From Clostridia bacterium (GTDB lineage Bacteria > Bacillota > Clostridia > Christensenellales > Aristaeellaceae), in assembly GCA_017448975.1 (NCBI GenBank), contig JAFSKN010000006.1, positions 1-41,797 on the forward strand: a DNA stretch of 41,797 nucleotides, in the 5' to 3' direction. Both the position numbers and the translations under genes were made by a program. The notes beneath the pieces are model-generated. The model was given only the letters and a program-made list of their open reading frames with translations, did no database searches and was not told the DNA's origin. Of the stretch, positions 8,669 to 16,306 are shown in pieces. Every line of letters starts with the position of its first letter. The first letter of the stretch is position 1.

Positions 8669-8697
8669 GGGAAAATTCCTCCTTCCGGAAAGTTTGA

Positions 8698-9270
8698 TTA
8701 TGCCTGCTGGGCTTCTTTGGCCGCCTTGGCGGCCTTATCGGCCTTGCTGGCTTTTTCCGCTTTAGGCGCTAAAATCATGATCATGTTGCGCCCTTCGATC
8801 ATGGGACGGCGTTCGACGGTGCACACGTCCTTGACGCGCTCCGCGAATTCCTGCATCACCTTCATGCCGATATCGGAATGCGCGATCTGACGGCCGCGGA
8901 AACGGATGCTAACCTTCACCTTGTCGCCGCCTTCTAAGAATTTCACGGCGTTCTTGGCTTTTACGGCCACATCGTTTTCTTCGATCGTAACGGACAGCTG
9001 CACTTCCTTGAGCGAAACGATGCGTTCCTTCTGGTTTTTGCGCATTTCTCTTTCGCGCTTGGCCTGCTCAAAGCGGTGCTTGTCGTAATCCATCAGCTTG
9101 CAGACGGGGGGCACGGCGGTGGGCACGATTTTCACCAGATCCAATTCGGCTTCCTCGGCCAGCTCCAGCGCCCTGCGGGTGGGCATGATGCCCAGCTGCG
9201 CGCCGTCCGCGCCGATCACGCGAACTTCACGATCCCGGATTTCTTCATTGATGAGCAATTCAGCGGCTAT
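8698..9270 (-). CDS. infC: Translation initiation factor IF-3, ATA start codon
   Basis: IF-3 keeps ribosomal subunits apart and checks start codons. The 190-residue product begins (M)AAELLINEEIRDREVRVIG and contains GIMPTRRALELAEEAELDLVKI, VCKLMDYDKHRFEQ and SIRFRGRQIAHSDIG. The C-terminus has an Ala/Lys tail (EKASKADKAAKAAKEAQQA). The start is the ATA at 9268-9270: GGGAGGTG lies eight bases before it, and the only nearby ATG (9288-9286) overlaps that ribosome site. Rare AUU/AUA starts are established for infC and allow IF-3 to repress its own synthesis. An in-frame opening to 9438 is not coding because it crosses the leader terminator. Confidence 0.93.
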   Translation of the reverse strand: MAAELLINEEIRDREVRVIGADGAQLGIMPTRRALELAEEAELDLVKIVPTAVPPVCKLMDYDKHRFEQAKREREMRKNQKERIVSLKEVQLSVTIEENDVAVKAKNAVKFLEGGDKVKVSIRFRGRQIAHSDIGMKVMQEFAERVKDVCTVERRPMIEGRNMIMILAPKAEKASKADKAAKAAKEAQQA

Positions 9271-9416
9271 GGTCGATACACCTCCCATTCGGTTTGGCCA
9301 ATAAAAATTGGCGGGTGAAACCACCCGCCAAGAACACACTTCCATCGGAAATAATGCCATGTACCCGCGCAAAACAGAATTCGCGTCGGAGAGAAGCGGG
9401 CAGCTTCTGCTTGAAA
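9271..9416 (-). promoter_or_regulatory. infC leader with attenuator (L20-leader-like)
   Basis: About 146 nt of leader separates the predicted transcription start from infC. A perfect 10-bp hairpin (9322-9331 with 9308-9317, loop GTTT) is followed on the minus strand by TTTTTATT. This is a complete intrinsic terminator ahead of the first gene. In Bacillus the infC-rpmI-rplT leader is attenuated by L20. The same role is inferred here from position; antiterminator pairing was not worked out. Confidence 0.8.
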
Positions 9417-9423
9417 CGGGATA

Positions 9424-9452
9424 AGTATACAGGGCCACACGGGAATTGTCAA
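9424..9452 (-). promoter_or_regulatory. Strong promoter of infC-rpmI-rplT
   Basis: Minus strand: TTGACA (9452-9447), 17-nt spacer, TATACT (9429-9424). Eleven of twelve bases match the SigA consensus. Confidence 0.9.
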
Positions 9453-9482
9453 GCGTTTTTTGGAATTTCCATAAAATTTGTT

Positions 9483-9651
9483 GGAGAGCTCATGGAGAGT
9501 TGAGAGTGAAGCGTTGAGAGTTGAGATTTTATATAGTCAATCCAATAGGAGGTCTCCTTTGAAAACAACAATATAAATCTCAACTCTCCACTCTTTAAAC
9601 TTCACTCTCCGCTCTCAACTCTCAACTCTTCGCTCTGCACTCTGCACTCTG
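9483..9651. repeat. Heptamer inverted-repeat element, copy B
   Basis: The left arm (about 9483-9527) holds GAGAGTT-type units. The right arm (9575-9650) holds about ten degenerate CAACTCT/CCACTCT/GCACTCT units. The inner edges (TTGAGAT and AAATCTCAA) match those of copies A and C, but the 40-50-nt centre does not. It lies upstream of the infC promoter and behind the zinc-ribbon gene terminator. Confidence 0.85.
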
Positions 9652-9656
9652 AAATG

Positions 9657-9694
9657 AAAACGGCATAGCCGACTTCTCGGCTACGCCGTTTTTT
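9657..9694. terminator. Terminator after the zinc-ribbon gene
   Basis: A 14-bp stem with one mismatch (AACGGCATAGCCGA paired with TCGGCTACGCCGTT, loop CTTC) has TTTTTT on the plus side and TTTT on the minus side. It ends the minus-strand gene that stops at 9724. Confidence 0.88.
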
Positions 9695-9723
9695 CACCGG
9701 GAACCGTAAGGTTCTCTGTGTGA

Positions 9724-10005
9724 TTACCTGCGCTGCATGGCAGCGAAGCATTCGCTGCAATACACGGGGCGGTCTTCCCGGGGCTGGAAGGGCACCTGGG
9801 TGGGCTTGCCGCAGTTCGCGCAGATGGCGTCGTGCATTTCGCGGGGAGCGCCGTTGTTGCGGGCCGCCTTGTGGGCCTGACGGCACTCACGGCAGCGGGT
9901 GGGTTCATTCTGGAAACCCTTTTCAGCGTAGAATTCCTGTTCGCCTGCGGTAAACACGAATTCTTTGCCGCAGTCACGGCACACCAGCGTTTTGTCCTGA
10001 TACAT
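9724..10005 (-). CDS. Small double zinc-ribbon protein (zf_Tbcl-type plus CxxC-x17-CxxC)
   Basis: A 93-residue protein with two Cys4 zinc sites. The first is LVCRDCGKEF ... TRCRECR (about 8-40). The second is ICANCGKPTQV ... VYCSECFAAM (about 65-90), with 17 residues between the CxxC pairs. This layout is known from small Clostridia proteins of unknown function with a probable zinc-ribbon domain, and nucleic-acid binding is a reasonable inference. The start MYQDKTLVC at 10005 is preferred over an upstream opening (to 10116) because the extension runs into a structured leader. It is expressed from a promoter 258 bp upstream, through the RNA described at 10045-10255. Confidence 0.88.
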   Translation of the reverse strand: MYQDKTLVCRDCGKEFVFTAGEQEFYAEKGFQNEPTRCRECRQAHKAARNNGAPREMHDAICANCGKPTQVPFQPREDRPVYCSECFAAMQRR

Positions 10006-10044
10006 TGTTTCTGTGACCCCCTGATAAATATAGTGGATTTGATT

Positions 10045-10255
10045 GGCTGCGGCTGACCTGGTTTTTGACCCCACACTCGCCGGCTGGAACATTGCTCTGC
10101 GCAATCGCGCCCTCACGCCGTCCTCTCGCGCCCGAAGCGCGGCCGGACTTACTTCTAGACCGCACCATGCTCACCGGAAATTTTTTTCGGCTTACGTGGA
10201 CCGTTTTGCCTGCGACTGGCATCGGCTTGCAACCACAGACCCGATTCAGCCAACC
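10045..10255 (-). ncRNA. Candidate structured RNA (~210 nt) ahead of zinc-ribbon gene
   Basis: Read on the minus strand, the region begins just after a predicted transcription start (about 10256). Its 5' end, GGTTGGCTGA (10255-10246), can pair with TCAGCC-GC-AGCC at its 3' end (10056-10045), so a long-range stem closes the whole segment. Inside there are several local stems: ATCGG/CCGAT (10245-10221), a CGCGC-TTCGG-GCGCG hairpin (10141-10127) flanked by GTCC/GGAC, and ATTGC/GCAAT. A CTGTGG loop sequence could pair with CCACG downstream as a pseudoknot. No convincing reading frame is seen. Size and multi-stem form recall large Firmicutes ncRNAs such as raiA-type RNA, but I cannot assign it. 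It could be a cis leader of the zinc-ribbon gene or an independent RNA. Confidence 0.6.
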
Positions 10256-10262
10256 GGGTGAT

Positions 10263-10291
10263 ATTATATCGTGTTTTTACCATAAACGCAA
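10263..10291 (-). promoter_or_regulatory. Promoter for structured RNA / zinc-ribbon gene
   Basis: Minus strand: TTGCGT (10291-10286), 17-nt spacer, perfect TATAAT (10268-10263). Start of transcription is predicted near 10256, at the first base of the closing stem of the RNA. Confidence 0.75.
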
Positions 10292-10344
10292 GTATATTTC
10301 TCAAATTTTGAAAAAATCCTGCAAAAATGCCAAGATGTGTGCAG

Positions 10345-11226
10345 TTATGCGTCTTTGCTTTGCAGCAGCGCCCGGTATGCGGCCTCCTGACCGGCCCGGG
10401 CGCAGGCCTGGATGTCCATTCCCGAAAGCAAAGCGAGGGTAAGCCCCGCGCACAGCGCGTCGCCCGCCCCGGTAGCCGGGAGGGTGGGGAGGGGACGGGC
10501 AGGCTCGTAGCCAGCGCCGGAAGCGTCGGCGTAGTACACGCCCTCCGCCCCCAGGGAAATGAACACGTGCTTGACCCCGGCCCGGAGCAGCGCCGCCGCC
10601 GCTTTTTCGATGTTTCTTTCGCCCGTGAGCGCTTCCGCTTCCATGCGGTTGGGCTTGATGGCGGCAAGGAAAGGCAGCATATCCTTTGCCCGCGCCGCTT
10701 TGGCGCAGCTGACGGGGTCTAAGATCAGGGGAACGGAAGCGTGCGCCGCGATGTAGGAAAGCGTGTCACAGGACAGGTTAGCGTCCAGCACGCAGGCGTC
10801 GGATTGGTTCAGCGCTTCCATCCTGCTTTCCATGGCTTCCGGCGTCAACCGTTCCATGGCGGACATATCGTTGACCGCCAGCACCATATCGCCCTTATCG
10901 TCATGGATGCACAGATAGCAGGGAGCGGGGCAGGGGGTGGCAACGGAAAGGGAAAGATCGATGCCCGATTCCCGGCACAGGCGCGAAAGCATCCCCGCCC
11001 GTTCGTCGCAGCCCAAAGCGGTGATCAGACGCACATGGGCCCCCGCTTCGGAAAGCCGCGCGGCGATATTGCGCCCCACGCCGCCGGGGCGCAGGGTGAT
11101 TTTGCCGGGGGTGGAATCACGCGCCAGCAGCGGCACGTCCGGCGTCGCCAGCAGGTCCAGATTCATGCCGCCCACCACAGTCACCGTGCAAGACCGGCCG
11201 TTCCCGTTTTCCATCATCTTATTCAT
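10345..11226 (-). CDS. psuK: Pseudouridine kinase (PfkB family)
   Basis: A 293-residue PfkB/ribokinase-fold kinase that should phosphorylate pseudouridine to the 5'-phosphate. The match to Escherichia coli PsuK (YeiC) is seen in STPGKITLRPGGVGRNIA near the N-terminus, GDMVLAVNDMSAMERL in the middle, and LILDPVSCAKAARAKDML with IKPNRMEAEALTG. The C-terminal ATP/catalytic motif ATGAGDALCAG is intact. The usual partner, pseudouridine-5'-phosphate glycosidase (psuG), is not in the window. The start at 11226 overlaps the stop of the upstream small gene by 8 bp with GGAGCAGGA nearby; MMENG nine bases later is an alternative. Substrate assignment rests on recalled family similarity. Confidence 0.88.
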   Translation of the reverse strand: MNKMMENGNGRSCTVTVVGGMNLDLLATPDVPLLARDSTPGKITLRPGGVGRNIAARLSEAGAHVRLITALGCDERAGMLSRLCRESGIDLSLSVATPCPAPCYLCIHDDKGDMVLAVNDMSAMERLTPEAMESRMEALNQSDACVLDANLSCDTLSYIAAHASVPLILDPVSCAKAARAKDMLPFLAAIKPNRMEAEALTGERNIEKAAAALLRAGVKHVFISLGAEGVYYADASGAGYEPARPLPTLPATGAGDALCAGLTLALLSGMDIQACARAGQEAAYRALLQSKDA

Positions 11227-11437
11227 CGTCCTGCTCCAGCAGATCAGCCGCTTCGCTGAGCTTTTTGAGGGCCTCGTCCATTTTGCGCACGTCGTCCCGG
11301 ATGTCGGCGTTTTCCTTTTCATCCAGCAGTTCCTGGGCTTCGTCCCGGATATCTTCCAGGTCGGCCATCAGGTCGTTCAATCCTTCGGCAATATCCGCCA
11401 TATCGGCCCGGTAGCCCGTGGGGATCTTGATTTTCAT
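11219..11437 (-). CDS. Small acidic coiled-coil protein, 72 aa, unknown function
   Basis: I do not recognise the family. MKIKIPTGYRADMADIAEGL is followed by a highly charged helical stretch rich in Asp, Glu and Leu with heptad spacing (LEDIRDEAQELLDEKENADI then MDEALKKLSEAADLLEQDDE). No membrane segment or cysteine is present. A GGAGG site lies before the ATG and a good promoter before that. It overlaps psuK, so the two are co-transcribed and probably coupled. It could be a small regulatory or adaptor protein, but the sequence does not show which. Confidence 0.75.
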   Translation of the reverse strand: MKIKIPTGYRADMADIAEGLNDLMADLEDIRDEAQELLDEKENADIRDDVRKMDEALKKLSEAADLLEQDDE

Positions 11438-11475
11438 GACACCAAAGCGCCTCCATTGCGTTCTAAGATAGCCTG

Positions 11476-11504
11476 ATTATACGGCATTCCCGGCGTGATT
11501 TCAA
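11476..11504 (-). promoter_or_regulatory. Promoter of the small acidic gene-psuK operon
   Basis: Minus strand: TTGAAA (11504-11499), 17-nt spacer, TATAAT (11481-11476). Confidence 0.82.
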
Positions 11505-11620
11505 GGAGATGCGCAAAACGATCAAAAAATCCTTGCGTTTCCCGCCGCCGCTGGCTATACGATAATATGTTTGGGCTTCTCTCCTTCGGGAGGGAGGCGC
11601 TTTCATTACAACAATAAAAA

Positions 11621-11696
11621 GATATTAAGCTCCTTCGCCTGCTGCTCCGCTGGTGCTCCGCAGCGCCCAGGATGACTGCCAGGGGGGATTAATATC
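11621..11696. repeat. Interspersed repeat of the GTCATCCTG...GCGAAGGA type, reverse orientation, in a hairpin
   Basis: The core 11629-11676 is, on the minus strand, a 48-nt sequence beginning GTCATCCTGGGC and ending GGCGAAGGAGC. It is bracketed by an inverted repeat GATATTAA (11621-11628) / TTAATATC (11689-11696), so the whole block can form a hairpin. The surrounding 11505-11842 gap holds no gene that I can support. Confidence 0.7.
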
Positions 11697-11740
11697 TGTA
11701 ACGGACGCAGGACCAAGCAACATAAAAGACCCCTAACAAT

Positions 11741-11790
11741 GTCATCCTGAGCAACGTGGAGCGAGAGCGGAACGGTAAGCGAAGGATCAT
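11741..11790. repeat. Interspersed repeat of the GTCATCCTG...GCGAAGGA type, forward orientation
   Basis: This segment begins GTCATCCTGAGC and ends GCGAAGGATC. Aligned to the reverse complement of 11629-11676 it is about 70% identical over 48 nt without gaps, so the two form an inverted pair 64 bp apart. I recall similar GTCATCCTGAGC...GAAGGATC units as common intergenic repeats in gut Firmicutes. Confidence 0.7.
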
Positions 11791-11842
11791 TCGTAACAAT
11801 TTTGTAATGCTTACGTTCGCCCGGTTTTTTATTGTTTCCCTA

Positions 11843-11871
11843 TGGAAAATCGTCTTTGCCAGTGGTATAAT
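11843..11871 (+). promoter_or_regulatory. Promoter of the APC-GGDEF-EAL fusion operon
   Basis: TGGAAA (11843-11848), 17-nt spacer, perfect TATAAT (11866-11871). The leader is only about 55 nt and carries a 7-bp hairpin (CGGAAAG/CTTTCCG, from about 11889). It is too short for a c-di-GMP riboswitch. Confidence 0.7.
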
Positions 11872-11935
11872 AAGATGAATAACCTAATCGGAAAGCGCCT
11901 TTCCGGGTACGGCTGAAAGATCTGAGGTGTACGAC

Positions 11936-14900
11936 GTGAACAGTGAAAAGGGATTGCAGACGCATTTATCCCCTGTGGGAGCCTGGGCCTTTTCTGTGGG
12001 CACCTGCATCGGCTGGGGTTCCCTTGTGGTCACCGCCAGCACCTACTTAAAGCAGGCCGGTCCTCTTGGAAGCGCGCTGGGGCTGGCTGTGGGAGCGCTG
12101 GTGATGCTGATGATCGGCCGGTGTTACGCCTACATGATCCAGTGCTACCCGGAAGCGGGCGGCGCGTATGCTTTCACCCGGGAAGTGTTCGGCTACGATC
12201 AGGCTTTTTTGACGGCATGGTTCCTGGCCATGACATATTTTGCCATTCTGTGGGCCAATGCCACATCCCTGCCGCTGTTCAGCAGAATCTTTTTGGGCGG
12301 TATCTTCCGCGTGGGAAAACTGTATACGCTTTTCGGTTATGACGTTTACTTAGGCGAAGCGCTTTTGTCCATGGCGGCCATGGTGCTGGCGGGGCTTCTT
12401 TTGACGCGGTTCAAAAAAGCGGCCAATCTGCTCATGACCGTTCTCGTTTTCCTGTTTATCGCCGGGATCCTGATCGTTTTTATCGGTTCCCTGGCGGGAG
12501 GAGAACGCGGCTTTGAACCGGCTTATGCGCCGGATGCCTCCGCGCTGTCCCAAATCGTGAATATCGCCGTGATTTCGCCCTGGGCGTTTATCGGCTTTGA
12601 GTGCATTTCCCACGGCACCGAGGAATATGCCTTCGACCGGAAGAAGACCCGTAAGGTATTGCTGATTTCCGTCCTGACCACCCTGGCGGTGTATGGGATG
12701 ATCACCCTGCTGTCCGTTACGGCCTATCCGCCCGAATACGAAAACTGGCTGGCCTACATTCATGATCTGGACAGCCTGGAAGGCATCAAAGCGCTGCCCG
12801 CCTTTTATGTGGCGGACCGGTATTTGGGCGGCTTTGGCGTGACGATGCTGATGCTGTCGCTGCTTTCGCTGGTGATCACCAGCCTGATCGGCAATATCAT
12901 CACCTTAAGCCGCCTTGCCTACGCCCTGGCCAGGGATCGCGTTTTGCCTTCGAGATTCGCCAAGGTAAACGACAGGGGCATCCCGGCCAACGCGGTGCTG
13001 CTGGTGGTTGGCTTTTCCTTCTTCGTCCCGCTGGTGGGGCGCACGGCCATCGGCTGGATCGTGGACGTGACCACCATCGGCGCCACGCTGATTTACGGCT
13101 TCGTTTCCGCCGCCGCCGCGCGGAGCGCCAAAAAAGTGGGCGATAAGCGGGAAATGTGGCTTGGACGAATCAGTTTAGCCATCATGGTGGCGTTCGGCCT
13201 GTACTTCCTGCTGCCAAACCTGATAACCAAAGGTTCCCTGATGAAGGAAACTTATTTACTGTTCATCGTGTGGAGCGTGCTGGGCTTTGTGTTTTTCCGG
13301 TGGCTCCTGCGCCGGGACAGGGAAAAGCGCTTCGGCGCTTCCATCGTTGTATGGGTGTCGATCCTGGCCCTGGTATTGCTTGTTTCTCTGATCTGGATGC
13401 GGCAGTCCATGATCGCCTCCAATGAAAAAATGGTGTCGAATATTCAGGCATATTACAGCCAGCCGGATATGGACGGAGCGCGGAGGGAAGACAGCCGCTT
13501 TATCGCCGAGCAGGCAGCCATCGAGCAGGCGGAGGATACGCGCACCGTTTTGCTGGCGACGGGGATGTTTGCTTTTGCCATGGCGATCATGCTCACCAAT
13601 CATTCCTATTTGAACAAGCGCTCCCGGGAAAACGAGCGGCTTGCCATTATCGACCCGCTGACGGGCGTGAAAAACAAGCACGCCTATCTGACCGAGCAAA
13701 GCAAATTGGACGCCGCCATCAGCGAAAAACGCGCCGGTGAGTTCGCCATCGTGGTGTGCGACGTGAACAACCTGAAAAAGGTGAACGATACATTGGGCCA
13801 CAAGGCGGGCGACGAGTATATTCGCGACGCCTGCAGGATGGTGTGCGAAATTTTCCAGCACAGTCCCGTATACCGGGTGGGCGGCGATGAATTCGCTGTG
13901 ATCATACGGGGCCGGGATTATTTGATCCGCAAGGAACTGATGATAGCGCTGCACGAGCGTTCGGTGGATCATACCCGAAACGGCGGCGCGGTGGTTTCCG
14001 GCGGTCTTTCGGAATTTGCTCCCGGCACGGACGCCAACGCGCACAGCATTTTTGAACGGGCCGATCAATTGATGTACGAGGAAAAGAAACTGCTCAAATG
14101 CCTGGATTCCGATGCCCAAGAGGATACGGATGAGGTTGAAGATCGGTTCCTGTCGGAAATCGGTCAGAATGAAGCGATCCTGAACGTAAAGCGGTACGTG
14201 CTGATCGCGGAAGATGAAATCGTCAGCCGCCTGATGTTAGGCAACTCCCTGGAACAAGATTATGAAATCCTCTACGCCGGCGACGGTCTGGAAGCGCTGG
14301 AGCAGATCATGCTGCATAAAAATGACCTGGCCCTGGTGCTGCTCGATCTGCAGATGCCCCGCATGAGCGGGGTGGAGGTGCTTAAAACCCTGAAATCCGA
14401 ACCGGACACCCAGAATATTCCCATTCTTGTGCTGACATCCGATCAGAGCATGGAAGCGGCCTGTTTGCGGATGGGCGCGATGAACTTTATTTCCAAGCCC
14501 TATCCTGACGCGGAAATCATTCTGGCCCGCGTGAACAAATGCATCGAACTTTCGGAAAACCGCAAAATCATTCAGTCCACAGCCCGCGACAGCCTGACCA
14601 ATCTGTTCAATATCGATTACTTCCTGCGCTATGTGAATCTGTTTGATCAGCATTACGGCGATAAGGCCATGGACGCCATCGTGCTGGACGTGAATCATTT
14701 CCACATGATCAACGAACGGCACGGCAGGCAGTACGGCAACACCGTGCTGCGCGGCATCGGCGAAAGGATTCGCGCCATCGCCCGGGATATTGGCGGCGTG
14801 GGCTGCCGCCAGGGGGCCGATACTTTCCTGATTTACTGCCCCCATCAGGAGGACTGCACCGAGATTCTGGAAAAGGCGTCGGCAGGCGCGGGCGACGGCG

Positions 14901-16264
14901 AAAACACACCCAACCGCGTGCGCATGCGCCTTGGGGTGTATGCCTGCGTCGATAAAAAGCTGGATATCGAGCACCGGTTCGACTATGCCAAGGCCGCTGC
15001 CGATTCCGTGAAAAACAGCTATATCAAATCCATCGGCGTGTACGACGCTGAGATGCACCGGGCGGAGGTCATGAAAAACCGGCTGGTGGAGGATTTCAGG
15101 CCTTCCATTGAACAGAACCGCTTCCTGGTCTATTATCAGCCCAAGTTCGATATCCGGCCCGAAAAGCCGCTGCTTTGCAGCGCGGAAGCCTTGGTTCGGT
15201 GGGATCATCCCGAATTTGGCCTCATCGGGCCCGCGGAATTCATTCCGATCTTAGAGGAAAACGGCCTGATCTTTGAGTTGGACAAATACGTTTGGCGCAA
15301 AGTGGCGAACCAGATCCGTGCATGGAAGGAACAGTACGGGTTTTCAGTGCCGGTATCCGTCAATGTTTCCCGCATCGATACGCTCACGCCCGACCTGAAA
15401 GCCATCTTCCTGGAAATCCTCAAATCCTGCCAGCTGTCGGTGGAGGACCTTGCCCTGGAAATCACCGAATCCGCCTATGCCGGGGATTCGGAGCAGGTGA
15501 TTTCCAGCGTGAAGGAGCTGCGGGGAATGGGCTTCCGCATCGAAATGGACGATTTCGGCACCGGATATTCCTCCCTGGGCATGCTCACCACGCTTCCCAT
15601 CGTGGCGGTCAAGCTGGATATGAGCTTTATCCAAAACGCCTTTGGCGAAAAGCGGGATATGCGGCTCATTGAAATGGTGATCGATATAGCGGATTATCTT
15701 CATAATCCCGTCGTCGCCGAGGGAGTTGAAACAGAGGAGCAGTATTTGGCGCTCAAAGCCATGGGCTGCGATTTGGTGCAGGGCTTCTACTTCTCCAAGC
15801 CTGTGCCGCCGGAAGCCTTTGCCCGTTTCCTGATCGAGCGTGCGAAGCAGACGGCCCAAGTGCCCGCGGAAGAGAAAACAGCTGATATGCTCATTCCCAA
15901 GATGCTCACAAGCAATTTTGAACGCATATTCTATATTGATCTGCTGACGGGGCATTACCTGGAGTTCTTTACCGACAGCATGGGCGGATTTGAAATCCAT
16001 CCCGACGGCAAGGATTTCTTCCGGGATATGCAGGAAAAGCTGCTGAAGGACGTGGCGGAAAAGGATAAAACCGCCGTTGCGGACGCCTTGACCCGGGACA
16101 GCCTGAAAAACTGGGCCGTGCGGGAAGAAAAGCTCAGTCTGTCTTTCCGCAGCGTGACCAACGGCCGGGAAAAACGGTACGATCTGCAAACGATCAAAAC
16201 CCGCAGCAGCGGCGCCCGGCATATCGCGATCGGTATTCGCCCCGAGGAACAGAGCGGCGCGTGA
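11936..16264 (+). CDS. APC-family amino acid permease fused to GGDEF-REC-GGDEF(degenerate)-EAL and a PAS-like tail
   Basis: A 1442-residue membrane protein that joins a whole amino-acid transporter to a c-di-GMP output. Residues about 8-460 form an APC permease (TM1 motif GTCIGWGSLVV; loop ARDRVLPSRFAKVNDRGIP). Two further TM helices (about 470-488 and 537-554) flank a ~48-residue loop. GGDEF-1 (about 565-725) has DPLTG (573) and an intact GGDEF (649-653), without an RxxD inhibitory site. REC (about 753-875) has acidic E759/D760 and phospho-acceptor D804. GGDEF-2 is degenerate (GADTF, 960-964). EAL (about 1050-1305) keeps E1084-A-L, VSVNVS, LEITES, DDFGTGYSS (1205-) and AEGVET. A PAS-like tail follows (FYIDLLTGHYLEFF). 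The start is GTG 11936, six bases after GAGGTG. Both cyclase and phosphodiesterase activity look possible. Transport or solute sensing as the input is inferred. Confidence 0.93.
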   Translation: MNSEKGLQTHLSPVGAWAFSVGTCIGWGSLVVTASTYLKQAGPLGSALGLAVGALVMLMIGRCYAYMIQCYPEAGGAYAFTREVFGYDQAFLTAWFLAMTYFAILWANATSLPLFSRIFLGGIFRVGKLYTLFGYDVYLGEALLSMAAMVLAGLLLTRFKKAANLLMTVLVFLFIAGILIVFIGSLAGGERGFEPAYAPDASALSQIVNIAVISPWAFIGFECISHGTEEYAFDRKKTRKVLLISVLTTLAVYGMITLLSVTAYPPEYENWLAYIHDLDSLEGIKALPAFYVADRYLGGFGVTMLMLSLLSLVITSLIGNIITLSRLAYALARDRVLPSRFAKVNDRGIPANAVLLVVGFSFFVPLVGRTAIGWIVDVTTIGATLIYGFVSAAAARSAKKVGDKREMWLGRISLAIMVAFGLYFLLPNLITKGSLMKETYLLFIVWSVLGFVFFRWLLRRDREKRFGASIVVWVSILALVLLVSLIWMRQSMIASNEKMVSNIQAYYSQPDMDGARREDSRFIAEQAAIEQAEDTRTVLLATGMFAFAMAIMLTNHSYLNKRSRENERLAIIDPLTGVKNKHAYLTEQSKLDAAISEKRAGEFAIVVCDVNNLKKVNDTLGHKAGDEYIRDACRMVCEIFQHSPVYRVGGDEFAVIIRGRDYLIRKELMIALHERSVDHTRNGGAVVSGGLSEFAPGTDANAHSIFERADQLMYEEKKLLKCLDSDAQEDTDEVEDRFLSEIGQNEAILNVKRYVLIAEDEIVSRLMLGNSLEQDYEILYAGDGLEALEQIMLHKNDLALVLLDLQMPRMSGVEVLKTLKSEPDTQNIPILVLTSDQSMEAACLRMGAMNFISKPYPDAEIILARVNKCIELSENRKIIQSTARDSLTNLFNIDYFLRYVNLFDQHYGDKAMDAIVLDVNHFHMINERHGRQYGNTVLRGIGERIRAIARDIGGVGCRQGADTFLIYCPHQEDCTEILEKASAGAGDGENTPNRVRMRLGVYACVDKKLDIEHRFDYAKAAADSVKNSYIKSIGVYDAEMHRAEVMKNRLVEDFRPSIEQNRFLVYYQPKFDIRPEKPLLCSAEALVRWDHPEFGLIGPAEFIPILEENGLIFELDKYVWRKVANQIRAWKEQYGFSVPVSVNVSRIDTLTPDLKAIFLEILKSCQLSVEDLALEITESAYAGDSEQVISSVKELRGMGFRIEMDDFGTGYSSLGMLTTLPIVAVKLDMSFIQNAFGEKRDMRLIEMVIDIADYLHNPVVAEGVETEEQYLALKAMGCDLVQGFYFSKPVPPEAFARFLIERAKQTAQVPAEEKTADMLIPKMLTSNFERIFYIDLLTGHYLEFFTDSMGGFEIHPDGKDFFRDMQEKLLKDVAEKDKTAVADALTRDSLKNWAVREEKLSLSFRSVTNGREKRYDLQTIKTRSSGARHIAIGIRPEEQSGA

Positions 16265-16306
16265 AAAAAGGAAGCGTGAATTGGGGAAGAAAGGGCAGGC
16301 TTTTGC

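Noticed and set aside
9271-9438. N-terminal extension of IF-3
   Set aside because: It crosses the leader terminator and begins at the transcription start; IF-3 similarity starts at the ATA codon.
9483-9651. CRISPR-like array
   Set aside because: The heptamers are contiguous and degenerate with no unique spacers of regular length, and no cas gene is near.
11872-11935. c-di-GMP riboswitch in front of the GGDEF/EAL fusion
   Set aside because: The leader is only about 55 nt with one short hairpin and lacks the GEMM core sequences.
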